Assembly (NCBI RefSeq): GCF_004341235.1
Contig: NZ_SLUP01000002.1
Location: 62,001-126,000, forward strand
Length of the DNA stretch: 64,000 bases
Reading direction: 5' to 3'
Source: Mariniflexile fucanivorans
Lineage (GTDB): Bacteria; Bacteroidota; Bacteroidia; Flavobacteriales; Flavobacteriaceae
In this document: piece after piece, positions 37,873 to 46,285 of the stretch
Layout: every line of letters begins with the position of its first letter
Numbering within the stretch: the stretch's first letter is position 1
Program-made: the position numbers and the translations under genes
The notes under the pieces: model-generated
The model's input: only the letters and a program-made list of their open reading frames with translations
What the model was told of the DNA's origin: nothing
The model's database searches: none

Positions 37873-39431
37873 ACCCCCAACTCATTTAAAAATTCAGCCA
37901 ATTTTTTATCAATTTCAGCTTCTCTTTGTTCTAAAGCATCCAGCTTTTGGTGTACGGCTTTAATATCTACTTCGGGTTCTGGTTCCGACGTATCAATAAA
38001 TCTAGATATGTTTAGGTTATAATCGTTTTCAGCTAATTCGGTAATAGCTACCACGCGCATGTATTTATCTACATCGGTTGCCGCATCATAGGCTTTTACA
38101 ATTTGCTTAATGTGTTTTTCTTCTAGCTCGTTTTGGTTCTTGCCTTCTTTATAATCGTTACTGGCATCTATAATAATCACCTTTCCTTTTTGGGCGTCGG
38201 TTTTGTTTTTATTAATAATCCAGATACTGGCTGGTATGCCCGTATTGTAAAACAAAGCACTTGGTAAGCCAACAATGCCTTCTACCAAATCGGCTTCTAA
38301 CAAACCTTGGCGTATGTTGCCTTCGGTACCACTTCTAAAAAGCGTGCCATGTGGCAATACCACCCCTGCCTTACCATCTTGTTTTAAAACGGCTATCATG
38401 TGCTGTAAAAAGGCTAAATCGGCATAGCCCCGTGGTGGTATGCCATATTGAAAACGTCCGTAAGGGTCGCTTACCACCTTGCTGTAATTGGGGGTTACTT
38501 TCTTTTCTTTGCCGTTTTTATCGAGTTTTACTTCTATGGAGTTTTCTGCAGGCGTCCACCACCCATCCATAGAAAAGGGCGGGTTGGCAATCACCCGGTC
38601 AAAAAGCGTTAATTCGTTGCTATCGTTTTTATGTTGTGGGGTGGTTAGGGTGTCGCCTTTACGAATATCGGCATCCATAAAATTATGCAGCAACATGTTT
38701 AATTTACCAATGGCCCAAGTGCCTAAATTCTTTTCTTGCCCAAATAAGGACACATTTACGTTGTTACCCACTTTACCGTGGGGTTGTTGTGCTATGTATC
38801 TGGCAGACTCAATAAGCATACCCCCAGACCCACAGGTGGGGTCGTACACTTTTTGTTTGGGTTCTGGTTTAATAAGTTGTACTATCAACTGCACCACACC
38901 TCTGGGTGTGTAGAACTCGCCTCCTTTTTTACCAGCATCATCCGCAAACATTTTAATAAGGTATTCGTAGGCATCGCCTAAAAGGTCATTCGATTCTAAA
39001 TGATCGTTACGCAAGGAATGTTGGTTGAAATGGCGCAATAAACGTTGCAATAGTTCATCGGACAGTTTTTCTTTATCGCCAAATTTGGTGGCGGTCATCA
39101 CACCCTCTAAACTGGTGTTTTCGCGCTCGATGGCTGCAAAGGCTTTATCTAAAGCAATACCAATGTTTTCGGTGTGGGTTTTTATGCTGTTCCATCTGGA
39201 TTCTATGGGCAGTTGGAAATAGGTGTCGTCTTCGGCGTCTGCTCTGGAAACCCCGTCCCGTTTCATGATGGTTTCTACTTCTTCTTCAAACACATCGTTG
39301 GAACGCTTTAAGAACAGCAACCCGAATATGTAATTTTTAAAATCGGAGGAGTCGATGCTGCCTCGTAATATATTTGCTGAATCCCATAGCCAGCTTTCTA
39401 GGGTACTTAATGTGAGTTTATTTTGGGTCAT
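37869..39431 (-). CDS. hsdM: Type I restriction enzyme methylase subunit
   Basis: 520 residues. The N-terminal HsdM_N helical domain (TLSTLESWLWDSANILRGSI) is followed by an N6-adenine methyltransferase: SAM motif VYDPTCGSGGMLIESAR (about 192) and catalytic VIANPPFSMDGWW (NPPF, about 283). It is the first gene of the leftward operon, so the promoter lies in 39432-39799. A truncated N-terminal duplicate is found at 42163-42430. Confidence 0.95.
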   Translation of the reverse strand: MTQNKLTLSTLESWLWDSANILRGSIDSSDFKNYIFGLLFLKRSNDVFEEEVETIMKRDGVSRADAEDDTYFQLPIESRWNSIKTHTENIGIALDKAFAAIERENTSLEGVMTATKFGDKEKLSDELLQRLLRHFNQHSLRNDHLESNDLLGDAYEYLIKMFADDAGKKGGEFYTPRGVVQLIVQLIKPEPKQKVYDPTCGSGGMLIESARYIAQQPHGKVGNNVNVSLFGQEKNLGTWAIGKLNMLLHNFMDADIRKGDTLTTPQHKNDSNELTLFDRVIANPPFSMDGWWTPAENSIEVKLDKNGKEKKVTPNYSKVVSDPYGRFQYGIPPRGYADLAFLQHMIAVLKQDGKAGVVLPHGTLFRSGTEGNIRQGLLEADLVEGIVGLPSALFYNTGIPASIWIINKNKTDAQKGKVIIIDASNDYKEGKNQNELEEKHIKQIVKAYDAATDVDKYMRVVAITELAENDYNLNISRFIDTSEPEPEVDIKAVHQKLDALEQREAEIDKKLAEFLNELGV

Positions 39432-39799
39432 TTTAGCTTTAAAAAATTTAATACCTAAGCTTCTTCTAAATTGTTTATTTAATTTAGTTATCGAAGATTA
39501 TAAAAATATAAATTCTTACAAGACTAATTGATATTTATTTGAATTTAAATAGGGTTTTTATTAACATTGGGGTATGGTGGTTTGGCTAGGCAAGAAATTC
39601 TTATCTTGGCAGTGCTTAAATTAATAAATTGGAGTAAAAAAGCTAACACGGCAACTTTCTTACTCCAACTTAATGTTACTTTTATATTTTATTGATTTTT
39701 TAGGGGTTAATACCCCAAGCCTGCCTTATTTTTATTTATAGAATTTGGAATTTCCTTTTTTTGGAATTTAATACCTCCTGGGCTTGTCCTGAGGTCGTT
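39432..39799. other. Promoter region of the R-M operon
   Basis: 368 noncoding bases. A small palindrome GGGGT-TAAT-ACCCC lies at 39713-39726, and TGGAATTTCC and TTGGAATTT motifs follow. No gene is seen. The hsdM promoter should be within its first 200 bases. Confidence 0.45.
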
Positions 39800-41827
39800 T
39801 TATTGAGCATTCGCTTCATTCCGTCCAAAAATATAGAATGAATACCCTAATTGAATTTGCGAAAAATTATTGGCAGAGTATCCCATTTCATGGTTTAAAC
39901 GCCACCTTGCAAATATTTGCCCTTTAGAACCTACATCTACATAGCCTTTAAACTCAAATTCACTCACCCAATTGGACATACCTCTTCTATCCCCTGTTAT
40001 GGGATTCGCAACACTTTTAAACTCTAATTTATCAGATATTAAATGGACGTACTTCGGTCGCCACATAGCATAAAACCCATAACGCTCCTCTGGCAATAAA
40101 TGCATTTTAACTTCTGGATAAAAAGTCCAGTAGCTTACCGAATATTCCAAAGGCTTTAAATTATTTGAGCCAATTTGTTTAATACTATCTTGAATGGCTG
40201 TTTTACCAAATCTCACCCCTGCGTTAATATGGAATTGATATTTAAGATCTGGACTATCAACTAGAAGTACATTAATATCAGAACCAATATTCCAGTTACT
40301 ATAATGTAATAAGTCTATGGGTGTTGAATAACGTTTAGAGTTGAACACTAAAACGCTGTCCTGTGACAATTGTTCGTTGTCTATACGTTCAGGGTTTAAA
40401 CGTCTTTCCTTGTCTTCAATCTTGGTAATACCCCCAGCAACTTCTATATATTGAAAAAAACCATAGCCACCAAACACCCAATTTAATCCCCTCCAACCAT
40501 CAAATCTTCTTGTGTTTAAATTAAAATGTTTTGAAAGCTCCATTTGAATTAATCCATTGGGCGATTCAGCATCAAAACCTTGAAAATCACTAAACACTTC
40601 CACTTCTAAAATTTTACGGGTTTCTTCTTTTTTTAATGTGAGACTTGCTCCTCCCTCCACATTGACTTTTTGATCCATTGGACTAAAATCCCTGGTTAGT
40701 TTGTTTGTATAAAAGTCATAGTTAATTAAGTCATCCATTAAAATAAACATTTTGTTTTTTAATTTTGAATTATATATTTCAGTATCTCTTGTGAGGGTTT
40801 CAAAATTTTCTTTTTTAAATTTTTTATTTACCTGATTTAAACTTAAACTTACATTAGCCAATGTCTTGTAATTTTTTCTACTCGTAAAACCAATTCCATA
40901 CTTATTTGTAAGTATTAAACCAGCCTCCTTTTTTAAAAAATCTGGTATTAGATTACAGTTATAAAGCAGATTATCGCTATCACAATCTAAATGACCAGAC
41001 ACTTTAATAACCTCTAAAAATCCTTTAGAAAATTCAAAATCAACATTATCTATTACCAAGTATGTGAATACCATTTTATCTATATTACTTGGTATGTATT
41101 GCGAAAAAAGAGTTGCTACATACAAATTTTCTAAAGCCTTATATGCTACTGTATCTTTAGTACTTAATAGCTCAGAAATTTTAGCTGCCAATTTCGAATT
41201 TTCTTTTTCAATCTCAGCAACGCTTAAATTATTTAAGTTAAACTCTTGAACTTTAGTTTCCGCTGTTAAAACCAACAATGTATCTAAATATCCTATTGGT
41301 TTTGCTTTAATTAAATTATCAATGCGCTGAATTTTTGCCTTAAAGACCTTTTTTACTTCATCTTCATAAACCTTTTTAAGTTCTACGAAATGATTTTCCT
41401 CTAAATATATGGGAATTCTATCATTCACCTTCAAAATTCCCGTATTTGGTTGGTAATCTAAATTATCTAACACCCTTAGGTTATTGGCAAAACTATAATA
41501 AACACTTTCAGCCTTTTCATCTATTTTTTCTAAAGCATTTTTATCTATTTTATTTTCAGATTCATCTAACGAAAATTCTAAAAGCTCTTCATAAATAATA
41601 TTTCTAAACTGTTTTTTAAAATCAAAAAAACTTCCTACTGCTCCGCCTAAATTAAAATTCTTATCCACATCTCCTTTTGACAGTTTAATTACGTATTTAT
41701 TTTCTGGTTTAGAAATTTCAATTTCTATCCTTTGTTTATTGACTATAAAATAATCTGTTAATGTTGTTTGTGCAAATGACGATTGCATGACAAGAACGCA
41801 TACTGCTAATTTTAAAATGGTTTTCAT
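39800..41827 (-). CDS. Secreted or outer-membrane protein of unknown function
   Basis: 675 residues with a signal peptide (MKTILKLAVCVLVMQSSFAQ). The N-terminal half is helical and lysine/glutamate-rich. From about residue 400 to the end, alternating hydrophobic strands with terminal aromatic YSFYIFGRNE suggest an outer-membrane beta-barrel-like domain (RGLNWVFGGYGFFQYIEVAG; YGFYAMWRPKYVHLIS; IFARWRLNHEMGY). I recognise no family. It is transcribed toward hsdM but 370 bp away, so probably not part of that operon. Confidence 0.6.
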   Translation of the reverse strand: MKTILKLAVCVLVMQSSFAQTTLTDYFIVNKQRIEIEISKPENKYVIKLSKGDVDKNFNLGGAVGSFFDFKKQFRNIIYEELLEFSLDESENKIDKNALEKIDEKAESVYYSFANNLRVLDNLDYQPNTGILKVNDRIPIYLEENHFVELKKVYEDEVKKVFKAKIQRIDNLIKAKPIGYLDTLLVLTAETKVQEFNLNNLSVAEIEKENSKLAAKISELLSTKDTVAYKALENLYVATLFSQYIPSNIDKMVFTYLVIDNVDFEFSKGFLEVIKVSGHLDCDSDNLLYNCNLIPDFLKKEAGLILTNKYGIGFTSRKNYKTLANVSLSLNQVNKKFKKENFETLTRDTEIYNSKLKNKMFILMDDLINYDFYTNKLTRDFSPMDQKVNVEGGASLTLKKEETRKILEVEVFSDFQGFDAESPNGLIQMELSKHFNLNTRRFDGWRGLNWVFGGYGFFQYIEVAGGITKIEDKERRLNPERIDNEQLSQDSVLVFNSKRYSTPIDLLHYSNWNIGSDINVLLVDSPDLKYQFHINAGVRFGKTAIQDSIKQIGSNNLKPLEYSVSYWTFYPEVKMHLLPEERYGFYAMWRPKYVHLISDKLEFKSVANPITGDRRGMSNWVSEFEFKGYVDVGSKGQIFARWRLNHEMGYSANNFSQIQLGYSFYIFGRNEANAQ

Positions 41828-42162
41828 ATGGATTGGTTTAGTTATTTAAATGTTTCGAATACCAGCTATGGTATTACCATATTAAATATGGTAACAAAAA
41901 AAATTAACTAATTCATGCGGGAGTATGCGGTAATATATTTTGAAAGTTAACAAATTAAAATTAAAATTCCTATAAAACATTTTGATTGAGACAATTATTG
42001 TCCTGATAGCATTGTTTATAAAATAGTATGCCATTAAAATATCCCTCAAATAATTAGTGTTTTTAGGCTATGACTTTTTTTGGGGTTTGGGTGGCATTTA
42101 TTACTAATTAAGAATATTTATTAAAAGAAATAGTGTACAATTATAAACTCGCAACACACAAC
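41828..42162. other. Gene-free spacer
   Basis: AT-rich noncoding DNA upstream of the secreted protein gene and downstream of the hsdM fragment. No repeat or hairpin of note was found apart from short T-rich runs. Confidence 0.5.
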
Positions 42163-42430
42163 ATGTTCTGAGTGTGAGTGTGAGTTTTTATGCTGTTTTA
42201 TCTGGATTCTATGGGAGCTGGAAAGAGGTATCGTCTTAGGTGTTTGCTCTAGTAAGCCTATTGCATTTTATGGATGGTTCTACTCCTTTTTTAAACAAAA
42301 CGCTAGAACGTTTTAAAAATAGCAAGCCGAATATGTTGTTTTTAAAATTGGAGGCGTCTATGCTATCTCTTATTATATTTGCTGACTCCCATATCCAGCT
42401 TTCTAGGATACTTAATGTTAGATGGAGCAC
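42163..42430 (-). pseudogene. Truncated N-terminal copy of hsdM
   Basis: The minus strand reads LTLSILESWIWESANIIRDS, then IDASNFKNNIFGLLFLKRSS, closely matching hsdM residues 6-45 (LTLSTLESWLWDSANILRGS, then IDSSDFKNYIFGLLFLKRSN). Beyond a stop after RANT the similarity continues as DDTSFQLP and, in another frame, PIESR-stop-NSIKTHT, as in hsdM residues 72-92. The rest is deleted. It is a decayed duplicate, 2.7 kb upstream of the intact gene and in the same orientation, showing that the locus once held a second system or was rearranged. Confidence 0.9.
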
Positions 42431-42473
42431 GTCAACTTCGCTTTTTACAGGCTTATCGAAATGTTTTTTTATG

Positions 42474-42500
42474 AAATTTTCGACAAGCTCAAACTGATAT
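42474..42500. repeat. Half copy of the TTCGACAAGCTC repeat
   Basis: AATTTTCGACAAGCTCAAAC matches one arm of the dispersed element at 27591-27672. The partner arm is absent nearby. Confidence 0.4.
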
Positions 42501-42630
42501 TTAGACTATAATTGGCTTAATAATTTTATGTAAAAAAGCATTATTGTTAAATTAAATTTTATTGTATTAAAGCATTATAATTTATTCGCTTGCAAAGTTG
42601 CTAAGACGCAAAAAATATATTACTTACTGG

Positions 42631-42857
42631 GCATCTTTGTGTCTTTGCATCTTTGCATCTTTGCATCTTTGCATCTTTGCGTCTTTGCGTCTTTGCATCC
42701 TTGCATCTTTGTGTCTTTGCATCTTTGCATCCTTGCATCTTTGCATCTTTGCTTCTTTGCATCTTTGCTTCTTTGCATCCTTGCATCTTTGCATCTTTGT
42801 GTCTTTGCATCTTTGTGTCTTTGCATCTTTGCATCCTTGCATCTTTGCATCCTTGCA
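42631..42857. repeat. Octamer tandem repeat array, about 28 units
   Basis: Units of 8 bp (GCATCTTT with variants GCGTCTTT, GTGTCTTT, GCATCCTT, GCTTCTTT) run without interruption for 227 bp. Because 8 is not a multiple of 3 and no unit creates a stop, several frames on both strands are open and encode 8-residue repeats; I do not regard these as genes. A related non-tandem piece GCTAAGACGCAAA precedes the array, and GCGTCTTTGCGT recurs once at about 45965. Confidence 0.95.
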
Positions 42858-43237
42858 TTAAAATAAAAAAAAATTTAAGAATTTAAAACACCAATACAAT
42901 CAATGATTTAACCCTTGGAGTATCTTTCATTAATTACACCCAAATGACACCTAACGTGTTACTGATTAATTTTGAATCATTTAGCCCTAATGCATGCATG
43001 CTTTCTTTATCATTTCTTATAAAAGCTTTTTAAAATCTCAGTACAGATACACACCCTACAACAATTTATTTTACCCCCCACCAAGCCTTTTATCCATGCT
43101 AGCAATTGCATTTCATCGACTTTTGTGTCTTTTTTATTACTTTTTTAGTCTTATTGATTACATTTATAATACTTATTAATAAGTAAATACATACGCTATA
43201 AGCATAAATCCGTTATTTTAACATAAACCCCAACCCT
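42858..43237. other. Noncoding leader of the HTH gene
   Basis: 380 bases with no gene. C-rich and T-rich tracts (TTTTACCCCCCACC) stand out near 43070. The promoter of the small HTH gene is expected near its right end. Confidence 0.4.
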
Positions 43238-43453
43238 ATGTCTGAATTTTTAAACCACCACCGCTTTAAAGATGAAATTTGGATGACCACCAATGAAGCG
43301 CAACAATTCTTTAAAGTAAGCCGTAGCACCTTATACCGGTGGTGCCAAACCAAACTCGTACCCTATACCCTTATGGGCGGTACCCGCTATTTTCCTAAAC
43401 ATTTTATTGAAACCCTTATGGGGCAGTATTTAAACAACAAACCTTTTGAGTAG
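43238..43453 (+). CDS. Excisionase-type helix-turn-helix protein
   Basis: 71 residues made of one MerR/excisionase (HTH_17) domain: MTTNEAQQFFKVSRSTLYRW, then KLVPYTLMGGTRYFPKHFIE. Such proteins bind DNA in integrative elements and mobilisable islands. It converges on the DUF6266 gene. Its place in a repeat-rich accessory region is consistent with a mobile-element origin; no integrase lies nearby. Confidence 0.85.
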   Translation: MSEFLNHHRFKDEIWMTTNEAQQFFKVSRSTLYRWCQTKLVPYTLMGGTRYFPKHFIETLMGQYLNNKPFE

Positions 43454-43468
43454 GTTTTTTTTAAAATA

Positions 43469-43504
43469 TATAGCAGAGACCACCTATGCGTCGCCTCTGC
43501 TATA
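43469..43504. terminator. Shared terminator hairpin of convergent genes
   Basis: A perfect 10-bp stem TATAGCAGAG/CTCTGCTATA with a 16-base loop lies between the two convergent stops. An A/T run follows on each side. Confidence 0.7.
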
Positions 43505-43522
43505 AAAACAAGTTGGAAGGCC

Positions 43523-44167
43523 TTAAGCCAGTGTTACCGTACCCAAATAGCTGCTGGTTGCTGCTAGTTTGGCATCGTCTGTTGCAAAAGTAGCCCACAC
43601 ATGTATAAGCTGTCCTGCCCAATAGGCTGGCAGGGGTATTTGTACCATTGTTAAATTGCGGGTACCTGCGGGGTTTGCCGTTACAAACAAATCGAGTGCT
43701 TCGCAATACACCACCACCACAAAGCCATCAGATCCGGAGGCATTGCCTTGTCCACTGTTGTCGTCCCAGGTGATAGTTATGGTTTGGTTGACATCCAAAG
43801 CTACCGTTCCATTGGATATGCCACGCAAATCGCCTTTACCAATTAGTACTTTAGGGTAATCTATCACATACCCGTCTAAAGGATCGGGCAATAGAGCGTA
43901 TTTTATGTGGTAGCCCGTTGCTAAATTAAAGGAAGACTTATCGCCCTGTTGTTTTCCAAAATATGCCGAGAGGATTTCCTTAATGGGCGTTAAAAACTTG
44001 ATAGCCGTTGCAAAACGGTCGCGTTGGTCCAATTGCGCTTGTGTAGGGGTGTAATTACCTCGTTGCGGTAAACTGCGCATAATGTCTTTACCACGCCAAC
44101 GTGCACCTACTACGTTGCCAACTTTTCCGGAGAAGCCTCCTAGGATGCCTTTACTAAATGTTCCCAT
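43523..44167 (-). CDS. DUF6266 family protein
   Basis: 214 residues from ATG 44167; the open frame extends further upstream but family similarity starts at MGTFSKGILGGFSGKVGNVV. This glycine-rich opening followed by GARWRGKDIMRSLP and a QLDQRDRFATAIKFLTPI helix defines DUF6266, a Bacteroidota-specific family. The C-terminal half is a beta-sandwich-like region (TITITWDDNSGQGNASGSDG). The function is unknown. No signal peptide. Confidence 0.8.
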   Translation of the reverse strand: MGTFSKGILGGFSGKVGNVVGARWRGKDIMRSLPQRGNYTPTQAQLDQRDRFATAIKFLTPIKEILSAYFGKQQGDKSSFNLATGYHIKYALLPDPLDGYVIDYPKVLIGKGDLRGISNGTVALDVNQTITITWDDNSGQGNASGSDGFVVVVYCEALDLFVTANPAGTRNLTMVQIPLPAYWAGQLIHVWATFATDDAKLAATSSYLGTVTLA

Positions 44168-44239
44168 GATGTTATAGAATTTGGGGTTAATAGACCGTGA
44201 AACTAATACACTTTTCCCCGATTTACAACCCCTTGACAC

Positions 44240-44350
44240 ACATTGAAACGATTTGACACACCATGAGACGATTTAGGACAATTTGAGACGATTTGAGACA
44301 GTTGCCAAAAAAACAGGGGTTTTGTTCGGGTTTTGTTCGGGTTTTGTTCG
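44240..44350. repeat. Short direct repeats GACGATTT and GGGTTTTGTTC
   Basis: GA(A/G)ACGATTT-type units occur at least three times between 44244 and 44300, and GGGTTTTGTTC occurs three times in succession at 44315-44350. They lie upstream of the DUF6266 gene. A diverged relative of the latter block follows the PL8 gene near 48415. Confidence 0.7.
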
Positions 44351-44429
44351 TCCACGGTTCGGGTGTATTTTTTTTAGATGGGGGTTTGGCTGAATAAGGA
44401 TGGATTCCATGTAGAATTGTTATTAGATT

Positions 44430-44506
44430 ATTGACTATTGATTATTGACTATTGACTATTGATTATTGATTATTGACTATTGATTATTGATTATTGACTA
44501 TTGATT
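44430..44506. repeat. Heptamer tandem repeat ATTGACT/ATTGATT
   Basis: Eleven consecutive 7-bp units alternate between ATTGACT and ATTGATT. There is no coding frame. The unit number is likely to vary between strains through slipped-strand replication. Confidence 0.9.
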
Positions 44507-44678
44507 ATTTACAAATGAATAAAAGCTTATGGCTAATTGAAAAAATGTTTTGCCATGTTGTAAAACATTTCTAAATTGCTACGTACTAAATTTTTTGCTT
44601 TAAAAATATGAAGGCTTAAAAGATGAAATACATCTAAACTTCCGCATAGTAAGCCAAATGGGTTGGCATGCATATAAA

Positions 44679-45155
44679 ATGACCACAAAACAACAGACAT
44701 ATCAAGAAAGAGCTGAACAGCTTGTTAAAACAATTGACATTGCTAAAAAAGTCATTGTTAACTCAAAATCATTAGACGATAAAACCAGAACCCACTTCTT
44801 AAATTGGGGCCGAGATATTAAAAATATGGCTCTTAACCCTGAACCTCAATTTAAAAAAGTAGCCAGTCTTAAATATCTTAAAAATGACTTCTTAATTTAT
44901 TGGAATGAAGAGGATGGCAAAGACATTGAAAAATTTTGGAGTAAATTATATGAAAACGGAATTGACTTTGAGAAAAAAGATACGATTCAAGCTGTTTTGA
45001 AAAGAAAAAGAATTAAAGACATTCACGAGTACGAAAGCGTAATTGACAATATTGTTGTTGCTGAACAAATGGGACGGATTAACAAGACACAAGTAAAGGT
45101 GTTAAATCAAATGATTGGAGAGTTTGAGCAGCGACAAACAAATAAGGGAAAATAA
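44679..45155 (+). CDS. Hypothetical helical protein
   Basis: 158 residues from ATG 44679; an ATG at 44658 is also possible. The protein is highly charged and helical (TYQERAEQLVKTIDIAKKVI; VIDNIVVAEQMGRINKTQVK) without signal peptide or membrane segment. I recognise no domain. A large hairpin begins 55 bp after its stop. Codon use and context suggest an acquired orphan gene. Confidence 0.6.
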   Translation: MTTKQQTYQERAEQLVKTIDIAKKVIVNSKSLDDKTRTHFLNWGRDIKNMALNPEPQFKKVASLKYLKNDFLIYWNEEDGKDIEKFWSKLYENGIDFEKKDTIQAVLKRKRIKDIHEYESVIDNIVVAEQMGRINKTQVKVLNQMIGEFEQRQTNKGK

Positions 45156-45210
45156 AAACTCGACACGCCAACATTACCTTTAACTAAATACCCTTCGGGA
45201 TACGCAGCAT

Positions 45211-45264
45211 AGCCTAAGCCTTGTAAGCAATCCTCCATATACCGAAGGATTGACTTCTTGGGCT
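45211..45264. repeat. Long bulged hairpin, attC-like
   Basis: AGCCTAAG (45211-45218) pairs with CTTGGGCT (45257-45264), and CAATCC (45228-45233) with GGATTG (45247-45252), with an unpaired base on one strand and a 10-base apical loop. The right end continues GGCTAACG, six of seven matches to the integron RYYYAAC core; the left core is poor. It sits between two orphan genes. It could be a remnant attC or a plain terminator-like structure. Confidence 0.4.
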
Positions 45265-45456
45265 AACGTACAGGTTAAAGACAGGGCAAAAGAGAGGGAT
45301 AAAAATTAAATTTATAATACATTGATTTTCAATAATTAACAAAAACGTTACTCAGAATTTATCAAAACAGCGATAACTTATTCTAAATTGAACAAATAGC
45401 AACAAGAATAACACCAATTAAATAAAAATATAGAAATGGAATTTTAACGATAATTA

Positions 45457-45897
45457 ATGACTTTAAAGAATAAAATATTACTTAACAAATTTCTATTACC
45501 TTCAATATTGTTGATAATTTTAATAATCTATGTTTTAAGACAAAACTCTTTAGCATTAGGATTCGTGATTTATTACATAATCTTGTGGTTAATAGTTTCT
45601 TTAATCATCATTTATAAATCAAAAAACTATTTGATTGAATATAATATAAAAGCTAATCAATTAAAAATTAAGTATTACCCAGGAATAAATAAAACGGCTG
45701 AAAAGATTATACAAATAGATAAAATAGTAAGCAACAAATTAGAAACAAGAATATTTGACTTCGAATTTGATGTATTGTCAATAAAATATATAGATGAACA
45801 AGATTTGTACAACCTTTTAGATTTAAGGATTAACAATAAAGAAGATTGGATTGATATGTTATCATCAATCAAAAACAAAACCAACATAAATAGGTAA
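45457..45897 (+). CDS. Hypothetical two-helix membrane protein
   Basis: 146 residues. Two membrane helices (about 10-28 SILLIILIIYVLRQN and 33-55 FVIYYIILWLIVSLIIIY) precede a small soluble beta-rich domain resembling bacterial PH-like domains (KANQLKIKYYPGINKTAEKI; DIDEVLSIKYIDEQDLYNLL-type pattern). This is a common layout for orphan membrane proteins in Bacteroidota; the role is unknown. Confidence 0.55.
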   Translation: MTLKNKILLNKFLLPSILLIILIIYVLRQNSLALGFVIYYIILWLIVSLIIIYKSKNYLIEYNIKANQLKIKYYPGINKTAEKIIQIDKIVSNKLETRIFDFEFDVLSIKYIDEQDLYNLLDLRINNKEDWIDMLSSIKNKTNINR

Positions 45898-46285
45898 GCA
45901 GCATAAAACCACCGACAACAAAGTATGAAAAAAAACGCTATTTTATGCTTTCATTAAGCTTATTGCGTCTTTGCGTACATCTGAGTTTCCTTTAAAAAAT
46001 CCTCGCTAACAGGTTTGCAAAATATTATACCAGAAAGATTTGTATTTAAATCATACAAGATTTTCAAATTTCACATCTTCCTAAATTGTTAAAAAAAATA
46101 TTCTATCAGCATTTATTAAAGGCAAATCTATACCTAAGAAATTAAAAAATAATCACTAATTTTAACTTCTTATGAATCGATTTTTAGCACCTACTTTGCT
46201 ATGCTCCCTTTCGCCCACTGCTGGTGGCTCACTATGTAAACTCTATCCCGTTGAGCCATACCATAATGCTATAAAAAAATTACGC
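45898..46285. other. Noncoding leader of the PL8 lyase gene
   Basis: 388 bases with a single TTGCGTCTTTGCGTAC stretch near 45965, related to the octamer array. An in-frame extension of the lyase from 46172 exists but is probably not translated. No other feature was found. Confidence 0.45.

Noticed and set aside
42631-42857. CRISPR array
   Set aside because: The units are contiguous 8-mers without spacers; no cas genes occur in the window.
42598-42886. Overlapping 72-87 codon frames on both strands in the octamer array
   Set aside because: They arise because the 8-bp unit has no stop in any phase; the peptides are pure 8-residue repeats with no start signal.
46172-46285. N-terminal extension of the PL8 lyase
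   Set aside because: The extension would bury the signal peptide that begins at 46286.
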